Source: CAZTVF01 sp964616985 (GTDB taxonomy: Bacteria > Planctomycetota > Phycisphaerae > SM23-33). From it: a stretch of DNA of 29,230 nucleotides. Below the pieces are notes generated by a model, which saw only the letters and a list, made by a program, of their open reading frames with translations, did no database searches and was not told the DNA's origin. The stretch spans positions 1 to 29,230 of the forward strand of contig CAZTVF010000068.1 in NCBI GenBank assembly GCA_964616985.1, written 5' to 3'. The position numbers and the translations under genes are program-made. Below are positions 15,605 to 22,648 of this stretch, in pieces. Each line of letters starts with the position of its first letter. Position 1 is the first letter of the stretch.

Positions 15605-15626
15605 CTCTTCTCCTGTGAAGGAAGAG
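15605..15626 (-). promoter_or_regulatory. Hairpin that would hide the ribosome site of the GH123-like gene
   Basis: On the minus strand CTCTTCCT (15626-15619), loop TCAC, then AGGAGAAGAG (15614-15605). The arms pair as 5 plus 3 bp around a 2-nt bulge and include the AGGAG Shine-Dalgarno. The ATG follows directly. Translational control is an inference. Confidence 0.35.
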
Positions 15627-15690
15627 GGACGCCTGCTCTTTTTCAAGGCCGGCGAGCTTCGCAGCCATGCCTTCGAAACGAGCGACAAGA

Positions 15691-15715
15691 GGCGGCGCCG
15701 GGGCAGGCCGCCGCC
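15691..15715 (-). terminator. GC-rich hairpin after the propeller gene
   Basis: GGCGGCG (15691-15697) and CGCCGCC (15709-15715) form a 7-bp stem with an 11-nt loop, starting 12 bp beyond the stop of the propeller gene. The minus strand then reads TCTTGTCGCTCGTTTCG, only moderately T-rich. It could be an imperfect intrinsic terminator separating the propeller gene from the glycosidase gene. Confidence 0.4.
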
Positions 15716-15726
15716 CGCAATTACTG

Positions 15727-16752
15727 CTACTTCTTGATGTGGATGCCGTCGAGGATGCCGCCGGCCCAGATGGCCTTGTCCTTCGTCTCCAGGAGGCAAC
15801 GCATGGTGTTGGGGCTCTCCAGCGAAACGGTCCACTTCTTGCCGTCCCAGAACCGCAGGCCGCCGGTCATCTGCGAGCTGATCCACACGCGCCCGTCGGA
15901 GGTGGTTTCTATCATGTTGATGCCACCCTCGTCGGCGAGGTCGTTGGTCCACTTCGTGCCGTCATAGCGGAAGAGGCCCCTGGCGTTGGTGGCCACCCAG
16001 ATGGTGCCGGCCTTGTCCTCCAGCATGGTGAAGACCTGCAGGCCCTGCTTGCCGCCGAGTTCCTTGGTCAGGTGCTGGGTCCATTCCTTGCCGTCGAACA
16101 CGGTCAAACCGTGCTGCCACGTGCCGAACCAGACCCGCTTCTTGGAGTCCTCAAAAATGCTGGTGACGTTGCGGCCCCGCATCTGTCTGGTCGCGCCGGC
16201 CAAGCCTTCCTTGGCAGGCACCTGCCACACGCCGTCGCCCTCGACACTGACGTAAACCGCGCCGTCGGACGCGCGGAACAGTGTGGTGCCGACCTTGTCT
16301 TCCTTGAACTTGTCGACGGTCATCCAGGCCGAGCCGGAAAACTCGACGACGGAAACCTTCTCGTCGCGGCTGCGGGCGAGAGCCCACACTGTCTTCTCGT
16401 TCACGCGGACGAAGCTGCTGACGGTGCTGCCGGAGAGGCCCGAACCGGCCGACTTTCCGCCCGTCAGGGTCACCACGCCGCTATTGGTGCCGACGAAGGT
16501 CTTATCCGCCGAGTACTTGATCACGTCCCATATCTGACCATCCTTCAACACGATCTCGAACTTGCCACCGACGCTGCGGGCCAGACCGCTGTTGGTGCCG
16601 ATCCAGATCGTGCCTTCGTCGTCCTGCTTAAGGAACTGGATTTCGTTGTTCGGCAGGCCGTCCTTCTTCGTCACGTCCTGCCAGCTGTCGGCCATCGCCA
16701 CCGCACCCGCCGCCACGATCACCGCCACCGCCGCAAAGATCATCTTCTTCAT
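15727..16752 (-). CDS. Exported Reg_prop beta-propeller protein
   Basis: 341 residues with a signal peptide (MKKMIFAAVAVIVAAGAVAMA) and a good AAGGA 8 bp before the ATG. The mature part is a chain of blade repeats of the two-component-regulator-propeller type: IWIGTNSGLARSVGGKFE, VFVGTNSGVV-like strands, VWFGTWQHGLTVFDGKEW, IWVATNARGLFRYDGTKW and VWISSQMTGGLRFWDGKKW. About seven or eight blades can be counted. The start GLPNNEIQFLKQDDEG is the classical first blade. In hybrid two-component systems such propellers are periplasmic sensors of glycans. Here no membrane helix or kinase domain follows, so it is a free secreted or periplasmic propeller. It precedes the GH123-like gene on the same strand, which fits a glycan-related role (inference). 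Confidence 0.85.
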   Translation of the reverse strand: MKKMIFAAVAVIVAAGAVAMADSWQDVTKKDGLPNNEIQFLKQDDEGTIWIGTNSGLARSVGGKFEIVLKDGQIWDVIKYSADKTFVGTNSGVVTLTGGKSAGSGLSGSTVSSFVRVNEKTVWALARSRDEKVSVVEFSGSAWMTVDKFKEDKVGTTLFRASDGAVYVSVEGDGVWQVPAKEGLAGATRQMRGRNVTSIFEDSKKRVWFGTWQHGLTVFDGKEWTQHLTKELGGKQGLQVFTMLEDKAGTIWVATNARGLFRYDGTKWTNDLADEGGINMIETTSDGRVWISSQMTGGLRFWDGKKWTVSLESPNTMRCLLETKDKAIWAGGILDGIHIKK

Positions 16753-16830
16753 GGGATTTTCCTTCGTTGGGAATACGTTCCTGATCCTCTGATTAAACCC
16801 GTCGCATGGGCGAGCGATTCGCTCATAAAG

Positions 16831-16858
16831 AGTAAACCGTAACCAGTAAGCGGTAAAC
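16831..16858 (-). repeat. Short degenerate heptamer array (inverted partner)
   Basis: Four 7-bp units on the plus strand: AGTAAAC, CGTAACC, AGTAAGC, GGTAAAC. Their reverse complements (GTTTACT, GCTTACT and variants) match the units of the array at 17085-17154, so the two arrays are in opposite orientation and flank about 226 bp. Confidence 0.65.
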
Positions 16859-16912
16859 AGGAGGGAGCAGATGCGTTCGGGTACCGTAGCAGGCGACTTC
16901 CGCGCAGAGTCC

Positions 16913-16935
16913 AGGGGTATCGGTTACATACCCCT
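16913..16935. other. 8-bp hairpin at the end of the gene remnant
   Basis: AGGGGTAT (16913-16920) and ATACCCCT (16928-16935) with a 7-nt loop, a perfect dyad. It overlaps the point where the minus-strand remnant loses protein-like character. It may be a relic 3' hairpin or part of the repeat element. Confidence 0.35.
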
Positions 16936-17084
16936 AACGCAGCCCAAAAATCACCGTAGAAACCATCGAGGGACGGGTATGGATCGGACGGCCAGCCTTG
17001 GGGAGCCAGACCGAACATACTCGTTGATTCGTCAAACACGATCTTGTACCCATCGTGTCTGATTCCAAGTCCCGCCTCTTCACC
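16932..17084 (-). pseudogene. Decayed 3' fragment of an unidentified gene
   Basis: On the minus strand the frame from 17084 reads GLGIRHDGYKIVFDEST, followed by FGLAPQGWPSDPYPSL and DGFYGDFWAALG. The composition is protein-like, and I recall C-terminal ends of short planctomycete hypothetical proteins with KIVFDE...FGLA...G.YGDF..AL. An in-frame TAA at 17096-17094, inside the heptamer array, closes it upstream, and there is no convincing start (only GTG at 17039). After the last Gly the frame drifts into non-protein-like sequence. A +1 shift would meet ATG-TAA at once, as if one base had been lost before the original stop. G+C is lower than in neighbouring genes. No function is assigned. Confidence 0.4.
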
Positions 17085-17154
17085 GTTTACTGCTTACTGC
17101 TTACTGCTTACTACTTACTGCTTACTGTTTACTGTCTACTGCTTACTGATTCCT
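17085..17154 (+). repeat. Tandem heptamer array (about ten units of GCTTACT)
   Basis: Uninterrupted 7-bp period: GTTTACT, GCTTACT three times, ACTTACT, GCTTACT, GTTTACT, GTCTACT, GCTTACT, then the degenerate GATTCCT. Most units differ from the consensus at one position or none. The array ends 13 bp after the stop of the operon's last gene (17168). Confidence 0.9.
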
Positions 17155-17167
17155 GCTTCCCGCCGTA

Positions 17168-18292
17168 TCAGAACAGCCTCTTTTGCCGCTGGTACATCGG
17201 CAGGTACTGCTTTTCCAGCGAGAGGATCAGGACGCCCATGGCCGTGGAATAGCCCAAGCCGGCGAGCTGGCTCTGCGGGGCCTCGTCGGGCGGGAAGGGC
17301 CAGTGGCCGTCGCCGTCCTGGTGGTCCAGCAGGATCCGCTGCACCTTGGGCGCGAAACCCTCCCACTCCTCGGGGCCGATCTGGAACATGCCCTGGGCCA
17401 TGTAGAACGTGCCGAAGAAGAAGTACCCCTTGTACTGCTTGCCGCCCCAGGCGGGCGGGAACTCGCGGAGGAATGCCAGCGACGCCGCCGTCTTCTTGTC
17501 GCTCTCTTTTTCCAGCAGGCTCTTGAGGAAGATCGCCACGCCCGTCACGGCCGGCTCGGGCGCCTTGGACACGCCCGGGCGATACACGAAGCCCGCCTGC
17601 TTGTCCGCCTCGAGGTAGCCGGAGTTCACGTACTTCATCGCCGACTGAAACACGTCGTCATCAATTTCGAAGCCGCACTGCCTCGCCGCGTGCAGCACCA
17701 GCAGCTGCCAGCTGGTCACCGACAGGTCGCTCTCGCGCGAGTGCGGCGTGTAGCGCCACCCGCCCTGCTCCTGCGCCGTCTTGCGTTCCTTCTGGGCCGC
17801 GACGATCAGTTCAATGCTCTTGCGGCACCAGTCGGCGAGTTCCTTCTCCTTCTCGGGCTTCTCGGCCCGCCCGAGGTACGACAGGCCAAACAGCGTGCAC
17901 GCCGCGTGCACGTACATGCTGTTGCCGGGGCCGCCGAGGTAGCCTTCGCTGTCCATCGACGCCATGACGTACTTCATCGAACGGTCCAGCACCTCGCCGT
18001 AGGGCCCCTCGTGTGGCCGGTACCCGTTGGCGAGCATCGCCAGCCCCGCAAAGCTCGCGGTGGCGGTCTGGAAGCGCGGGCTGTCCCAGCTGCCGGCCTC
18101 GGGACCTTCGGTGATCTGATGCGCCGCCAGCCATTTCAGCCCGCCGTCGATGCCCGACTGGATCTGCTTGGCGTCGGGGGCGGTCTCCTTCGTGTCCTTC
18201 TGAGCCGCCGCGGCAGGCGGCGACAGCAGCAGGCCGCCGGCGACGATCACCGTCGCCGTCAGCAGCAGCGGAAGCATAATGTTCTTGTTCAT
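17168..18292 (-). CDS. Exported terpenoid-cyclase-fold (prenyltransferase/squalene-oxidase repeat) protein
   Basis: 374 residues with a signal peptide (MNKNIMLPLLLTATVIVAGG, cleavage near AAAA-Q31). The mature protein is all-helical with repeats of the alpha/alpha-toroid type: GIDGGLKWLAAHQ, TASFAGLAMLANGY, YVHAACTLFGLSYLG, TSWQLLVLHAARQCGF, AVTGVAIFLKSLLE and the QW-like QDGDGHWPFP. The ending YSTAMGVLILSLEKQYLP is typical of planctomycete repeat proteins. The cyclase DXDDTA motif is not present (only EIDDDVF in a helix), so I do not call it a squalene-hopene cyclase. A protein-protein or protein-ligand scaffold in the envelope is more likely. It is the last gene of the MoxR operon, 47 bp after the previous stop, with no clear ribosome site. 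Confidence 0.75.
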   Translation of the reverse strand: MNKNIMLPLLLTATVIVAGGLLLSPPAAAAQKDTKETAPDAKQIQSGIDGGLKWLAAHQITEGPEAGSWDSPRFQTATASFAGLAMLANGYRPHEGPYGEVLDRSMKYVMASMDSEGYLGGPGNSMYVHAACTLFGLSYLGRAEKPEKEKELADWCRKSIELIVAAQKERKTAQEQGGWRYTPHSRESDLSVTSWQLLVLHAARQCGFEIDDDVFQSAMKYVNSGYLEADKQAGFVYRPGVSKAPEPAVTGVAIFLKSLLEKESDKKTAASLAFLREFPPAWGGKQYKGYFFFGTFYMAQGMFQIGPEEWEGFAPKVQRILLDHQDGDGHWPFPPDEAPQSQLAGLGYSTAMGVLILSLEKQYLPMYQRQKRLF

Positions 18293-18311
18293 ATCACAGT
18301 CTCACATTCAA

Positions 18312-18327
18312 TCGAGCGATCGCTCGA
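18312..18327. promoter_or_regulatory. 16-bp perfect palindrome in the intercistronic gap
   Basis: TCGAGCGATCGCTCGA is fully self-complementary and sits in the 47-bp gap between the last two operon genes, 20 bp upstream of the start at 18292. Its core GCGATCGC is the octamer known as HIP1 in cyanobacteria. Possible roles are a regulator site, mRNA processing or a methylation target (GATC). Confidence 0.4.
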
Positions 18328-18339
18328 ATCAGCCCGGCT

Positions 18340-21300
18340 CTAGTACCTCAGGAAGTCGCCCAGGGTGTCGAGGTATTCCTTTACCAGGCCCGGGTAGTTC
18401 CGCAGGTTCTTGACCTGCTTGGCTTTCTCGAGCTCGCCCTTGAGGTACTCGATTTCGCGCATGCCGTCGGTGGGCTTGCTGGCGGGCTCGCTGCGGAAGC
18501 CGCCGATGCCGTACAGCTCGCCCCGGACCACGCGGTAGAGGAACACCGACCACGCCAGGCCCTCGTCATACTTCGCCGTGCGGGGCTTGGGCGTCAGCGC
18601 CTCCAGCACCGATTCGGTCACCGACTGCGTGCCCAGCTGCGACTGGTCGGCCAGCCGCTGGCGGGAATGCTCCGCCTGGTAGCGGAAATCCTTCGCCCAG
18701 ATGCCCTCGGGCCCGCCGCGCATCACGCTCTCGCTGAGCTCGGCCTCGCCGCCGAGGTTCTTCACGTCGCGGTCCAGCAGTTCCACCGCCTTGAGGATCT
18801 CGGCCAGTTCGAAAAGCTGGCGGTTGATCTTCACGGCATCGGCGGGCTTGTCGCCCAGTTCCAGCCGCGCGATGCGGGCCTGCAGCTGCTCGACGCCCTT
18901 GCCGAGCCTCTCCTGCACTTCGCCCGACCCGCTCTGGTTCACCGCCTGCGTCATCTGTGCCAGCAGCGTCTTGCCGGCCGTCAGCTTGCCGTCGAAATCC
19001 TTCGCCGTCACCTTGGCCGCCTTGAGCATGGCCTGGCCATCGAGCAAGGCCGCGCGGACGCCGTCGACCAGCTCCGCCTGCGAGGCCAGGTACGCCAGGC
19101 CCGCCTCCTTGAACTCGTCCATGAAGGCGCGGACCATGTTCGCGTCGCCCTTGCCCTCATGCAGTTCGCTCGTGGTCTGGACGTAACGCCGGGTGCGGGC
19201 GAAGTCCTTGAGGATCGTGTACTTCTTGAGGTTCTCCGTGCTCAGCAGGTTGCCGTCGCGGTAGGCCTGCATCACCGTGCCCAGCGATCGCTCCAACGCC
19301 GCGTGCTGCGAGGCAATGCTGCCCAGGTCGGCCGACAGGCTCACCGGCTCCATCGCCTTGAGGTCCTCGCTGGACATCGCCGCCAGGGCCGTCAGTCGCG
19401 CGCCGATGCGTGCGTGGTAGTGGGCCGACAACTCTCGCAGCTTGATCAGCAACAGGTCGTCCTGCGCCGCCAGCGCCTGCCCCTGCCACAGGTAGCTCGC
19501 CTGCATCGCCAGCTTGGCCTCCAGGCGGTGCAGTCGCTGCGACTCGGCCGTGGCGGCGCGGAGGGCATCCTGCACGGCCGCGGCGTCGGCGCCCTTGGCA
19601 GCGACGGACAGCTTCTGCTCGGTGGCTTGCACGAGGGCGAGCATGGCCTCGACCTCGCTGCCGGGGGGCTTGAATGCGAAGATGCCGCGGGCAGCCTCGA
19701 TCAGGGTCTTGTGGATTTCAGCAGGCGAGCTCAGGCCGTTGCACTCGCCCGGCCGCGGCGACTGCGGTGCGGCGGGCAGGTCTTTGGACAGGTCCAACGT
19801 TGCCACCCGCTGGGTCCGCGCGTTGGTCCAGGCGGCATCCTTATAGCCCACGCACGCGGCCTCTTCGAGCTCTGCCAGCGTCACGTCGAGCGTCTTTTCG
19901 GTGTTGGAGATCGTGTCGAGCTTCAGAACGTCGCCGATCTGCCAGGTGAACTCCAGGTGCGTCCACATCGCCTCATCTTGGCGGATATGGGCGGCAAGTT
20001 CCGGCGTGGGGTTCAGCACGGCCGCGGCAGCCTTGCGGCGCTGCGCCTCGGCCGCGTCGCGGGCGGCGCCTTCCGCGGCGGCCTGCACGTCGGACAGCCC
20101 CTCGGCCAGGGCCATGTTGGTGAACCGCCGCCACACGGGCAGCATCGGGTTGCGTTCCATCAGGCGGGCGTCCTCGGCCAGCCAGTCATCGGCGGCGACC
20201 AGCCACTTGGGCGTCAGCTTGGCAGAGCCCTTGGCGATCCGCTGGAGGCATTGGGCGTAGGCGGCGTCGAGCTTGGCACGGGCGGCGCCCTCGCCTTCGA
20301 AGAACTTCACCGTCAGCGGGCGAAGCATCGCCATCGCCGACATCACGCCTTCGGACATCGTGTCGCAAAGTTCCTGCCGCCGCTTGGCCGAGTCGCTCGA
20401 CATGAAGCGGGCGGCCGACGTGTTCAGCTCGCCGAACAGCGTGGCGATCTTTTCCTTATCCAGCTCCGGCGTGGTGCGCGACAGTTCGATGAGCTCCACG
20501 CCGATGTTCTCGAGGGTCTCGCGATAGAGCTTCGCCCGGCGTTTGAGGGCCTCGTTGCGATCGGGGCTGGGCTTGCCCAGGTCGGCAAGCTCCTTGGCCT
20601 TGAGGCGGATGTTGGCGGCTTCGTATCGCATGCCGAACAGCCGCCACATGCAGTTCTTCACCAGGCGGTATCGCACCAGGCCCGGCAGGATGTCGTCGGC
20701 GAGCGTCTTGAGTTGCGCGGCCCGGAAGGCATAGGCATCGCCCTCTTCGGCGAAAGGCTGGCAGGCGTAGTTCACCACACCAAAGACCTTGCGGACATCT
20801 TCCTTGTGGCGAGGCGCGTCGGTGAAATGCTGCTCGCGCTGCAGCAGTTCCAGCACCGTCGCCATCGAGCCCTCGGCCGGCATGGGCAGGCCCGCGGACT
20901 TGGCGGCCGCCAGGATCGCCGCGTACGGATCCTTTCCGATGGCCATGGCCTCGCCCACGGCGCCTTCCTCGGCCGGCGTGGCCGCGGCCTGCAGGAGGGC
21001 CTCGCGGACGACACCAAGGGCGGCCAGACGCTTGCGTTCATTCTCCTGCCGCGTGAAGGGCACGACGCGGATGAAGATGGCCCGGCTGTTGCCGTGGTTG
21101 CGGGCCGAGTCCTCGGCCACCACTTCCACCATCACCACGTCGCCGGGGACGGCCCCGGTCTTTTCCAGGTCGAACGTCGCCGCCAGCGGCAGCGAACGGC
21201 TGGGCTTTTCCACCGTGATGGGCAGTTCCTTGGCCGGGGCCCCTTCCTGCAGCGCGGGGTTCAGCACGTACTTGAAGGTCAGCTTGTCGACCCGCAGGTC

Positions 21301-22644
21301 ATCCTCGACCACGCCCTGCATGGGCACGATCTCCGAGGCCACCTTCTCCAGATCGCCCGTGGGGTATTCCAGGCGGACGACGGGGGGCGTGTCCTCGCGA
21401 AGGCCGATCATCACCTTCGCCTGCTCGACGTTGCCGAATCCGCGGTCGTTCACGACCTTGATCTCGAACGCCGTCTTGTCGCGCAGCGTGAACTCATGCG
21501 TGCCGGTCAGCGTCGCCTCGTCCCAGTCGGGATCGACGTTAGGGTCCTTGCCCTTCTCGAACTTCACCGTGCGCGACGCCACCGGCTGATCCGTTTTGAA
21601 GCTCAGTTTGATCTTCGAACCGGCCAGGAACTTCAGCGGCTTGCGGACATCGGTGAAGGTTTCGGCGTTGCTGTCGGCGTAGGCGGGGGGCGTGACGGTC
21701 AGGGCGATCTCGGTGAAGCGGGGCTGGGCGACGACCTCCAGCCAGCGGACCTCGGTCTGGGCGTCGCCGCAACGCACGCGGTAGGCGAAGCTGTCTTGCA
21801 GGTTGCCGCGCGAGTACAGGTACAGCGACCGCTCGACGCGGCTCATGTCGGCCCGGGCGGCGGCGTCGAAGCGGAACTCCCCGGATGGGCCGTCGTTGGT
21901 GGCGATGACGCAGCGGTTGACGGTGTAGCCCAGCTTGCCCATCAGCCACTGCAGGGCCGCGGGCATCTGGCCGGAGATCTCGGCCCGCAGCACGGCCTCG
22001 CCGCCGCGGCCGATCGCGGGGGCGTCGCCCACCAGCGTGACGTTGACCTTGATGAAGCTGGGCTTGGGCAGGTTCGCCTGCGGCTGGAGGAACCGCTGCA
22101 CCATCAGCGGGAATTCGTAGTTCGATACACCCGACAGCAGCGCCGTCGCGCCGCCGATCAGCACCAAGCCGATGGCGAGCATGCCCAGGCGGCGGTCGCG
22201 GACCAGCCGCCCCGAGCGAAGGCCCTTGCTGTGCTCGACGGTGGCGGCGGTGAGTTGTGCCACCAGGTCGACGGCGACAGGATCCGTCCGCCCGCCCTGC
22301 TCGAGCACGTCGTCGAGGGTGACGTACTTCTCGGCCGCCCCGCCGGCGATGCGGCCTTCCATTTCGTAGGCGATCTGCCGCACCCCCGGCGGGCGGAGCA
22401 GGAATCGCCCCAATCCGGCCAGCAGCACGGCCGCGACAACGATGTGCACCACCCAGAACATGCCCACCCGGAACGACTGCTCCAGGAACAGCACGCGGTC
22501 GAGGTGCATCGCCACCAGCGCCAGCAGCAGGTACAGCGAGGCCGACGCGAACAGCACCCGCATCAGCGCGTACAGCCGCTTGAGGCGGTAATAGCTCGCC
22601 AGCCTCGAGGCAACCTGCGGCGGAAGATGTTTGAGCTTCAGCAT
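18340..22644 (-). CDS. Giant three-TM protein with Ig-like and coiled-coil regions, DUF4175-like layout
   Basis: 1434 residues from the ATG at 22644, 4 bp after the stop of the preceding gene. Three hydrophobic segments lie at about 29-46, 60-83 and 153-171. They are followed by beta-rich extracytoplasmic modules (about 190-540, including LTVTPPAYADSNAETF and KLSFKTDQPV, which look like Ig-like folds). A very long helical, partly coiled-coil region, rich in Ala, Leu, Glu and Lys, runs to the C-terminus. The arrangement of helices, then sandwich domains, then a long alpha-helical part resembles DUF4175-type proteins found beside MoxR/VWA genes. I recognise no enzymatic motif. It probably forms a long periplasmic structural element of the same complex as the VWA proteins. 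Family assignment is tentative. Confidence 0.65.
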   Translation of the reverse strand: MLKLKHLPPQVASRLASYYRLKRLYALMRVLFASASLYLLLALVAMHLDRVLFLEQSFRVGMFWVVHIVVAAVLLAGLGRFLLRPPGVRQIAYEMEGRIAGGAAEKYVTLDDVLEQGGRTDPVAVDLVAQLTAATVEHSKGLRSGRLVRDRRLGMLAIGLVLIGGATALLSGVSNYEFPLMVQRFLQPQANLPKPSFIKVNVTLVGDAPAIGRGGEAVLRAEISGQMPAALQWLMGKLGYTVNRCVIATNDGPSGEFRFDAAARADMSRVERSLYLYSRGNLQDSFAYRVRCGDAQTEVRWLEVVAQPRFTEIALTVTPPAYADSNAETFTDVRKPLKFLAGSKIKLSFKTDQPVASRTVKFEKGKDPNVDPDWDEATLTGTHEFTLRDKTAFEIKVVNDRGFGNVEQAKVMIGLREDTPPVVRLEYPTGDLEKVASEIVPMQGVVEDDLRVDKLTFKYVLNPALQEGAPAKELPITVEKPSRSLPLAATFDLEKTGAVPGDVVMVEVVAEDSARNHGNSRAIFIRVVPFTRQENERKRLAALGVVREALLQAAATPAEEGAVGEAMAIGKDPYAAILAAAKSAGLPMPAEGSMATVLELLQREQHFTDAPRHKEDVRKVFGVVNYACQPFAEEGDAYAFRAAQLKTLADDILPGLVRYRLVKNCMWRLFGMRYEAANIRLKAKELADLGKPSPDRNEALKRRAKLYRETLENIGVELIELSRTTPELDKEKIATLFGELNTSAARFMSSDSAKRRQELCDTMSEGVMSAMAMLRPLTVKFFEGEGAARAKLDAAYAQCLQRIAKGSAKLTPKWLVAADDWLAEDARLMERNPMLPVWRRFTNMALAEGLSDVQAAAEGAARDAAEAQRRKAAAAVLNPTPELAAHIRQDEAMWTHLEFTWQIGDVLKLDTISNTEKTLDVTLAELEEAACVGYKDAAWTNARTQRVATLDLSKDLPAAPQSPRPGECNGLSSPAEIHKTLIEAARGIFAFKPPGSEVEAMLALVQATEQKLSVAAKGADAAAVQDALRAATAESQRLHRLEAKLAMQASYLWQGQALAAQDDLLLIKLRELSAHYHARIGARLTALAAMSSEDLKAMEPVSLSADLGSIASQHAALERSLGTVMQAYRDGNLLSTENLKKYTILKDFARTRRYVQTTSELHEGKGDANMVRAFMDEFKEAGLAYLASQAELVDGVRAALLDGQAMLKAAKVTAKDFDGKLTAGKTLLAQMTQAVNQSGSGEVQERLGKGVEQLQARIARLELGDKPADAVKINRQLFELAEILKAVELLDRDVKNLGGEAELSESVMRGGPEGIWAKDFRYQAEHSRQRLADQSQLGTQSVTESVLEALTPKPRTAKYDEGLAWSVFLYRVVRGELYGIGGFRSEPASKPTDGMREIEYLKGELEKAKQVKNLRNYPGLVKEYLDTLGDFLRY

Positions 22645-22648
22645 TCTG

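Larger units (their letters stand above)
16753..17167. other. 415-bp intergenic region with repeats and a gene remnant
   Basis: No intact gene is supported here. From left to right it holds a GAGCG/CGCTC mini-hairpin (16812-16824), four degenerate inverted heptamer units (16831-16858), an 8-bp hairpin (16913-16935), a decayed gene fragment on the minus strand (16932-17084), a 7-bp hairpin inside that fragment (17036-17058), and a long heptamer array (17085-17154) that starts 13 bp after the stop of the next gene. Confidence 0.7.

Noticed and set aside
11680..15618. A 1312-codon open frame on the plus strand
   Set aside because: It is antisense to the GH123-like gene. Its translation is Arg/His/Val/Gly-rich without domains or signal peptide, and it arises because strong G/C third-position bias removes stops on the opposite strand.
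16753..16931. Continuation of the minus-strand remnant frame to a stop near 16749
   Set aside because: After the YGDFWAAL segment the translation loses protein-like character and runs through the degenerate heptamer units and the leader of the propeller gene.
17085..17154. CRISPR array
   Set aside because: The units are 7 bp with no spacers; no cas genes are present.
17168..18292. Squalene-hopene cyclase annotation for the toroid-fold protein
   Set aside because: The DXDDTA motif and full length of cyclases are missing, and the protein carries a signal peptide.
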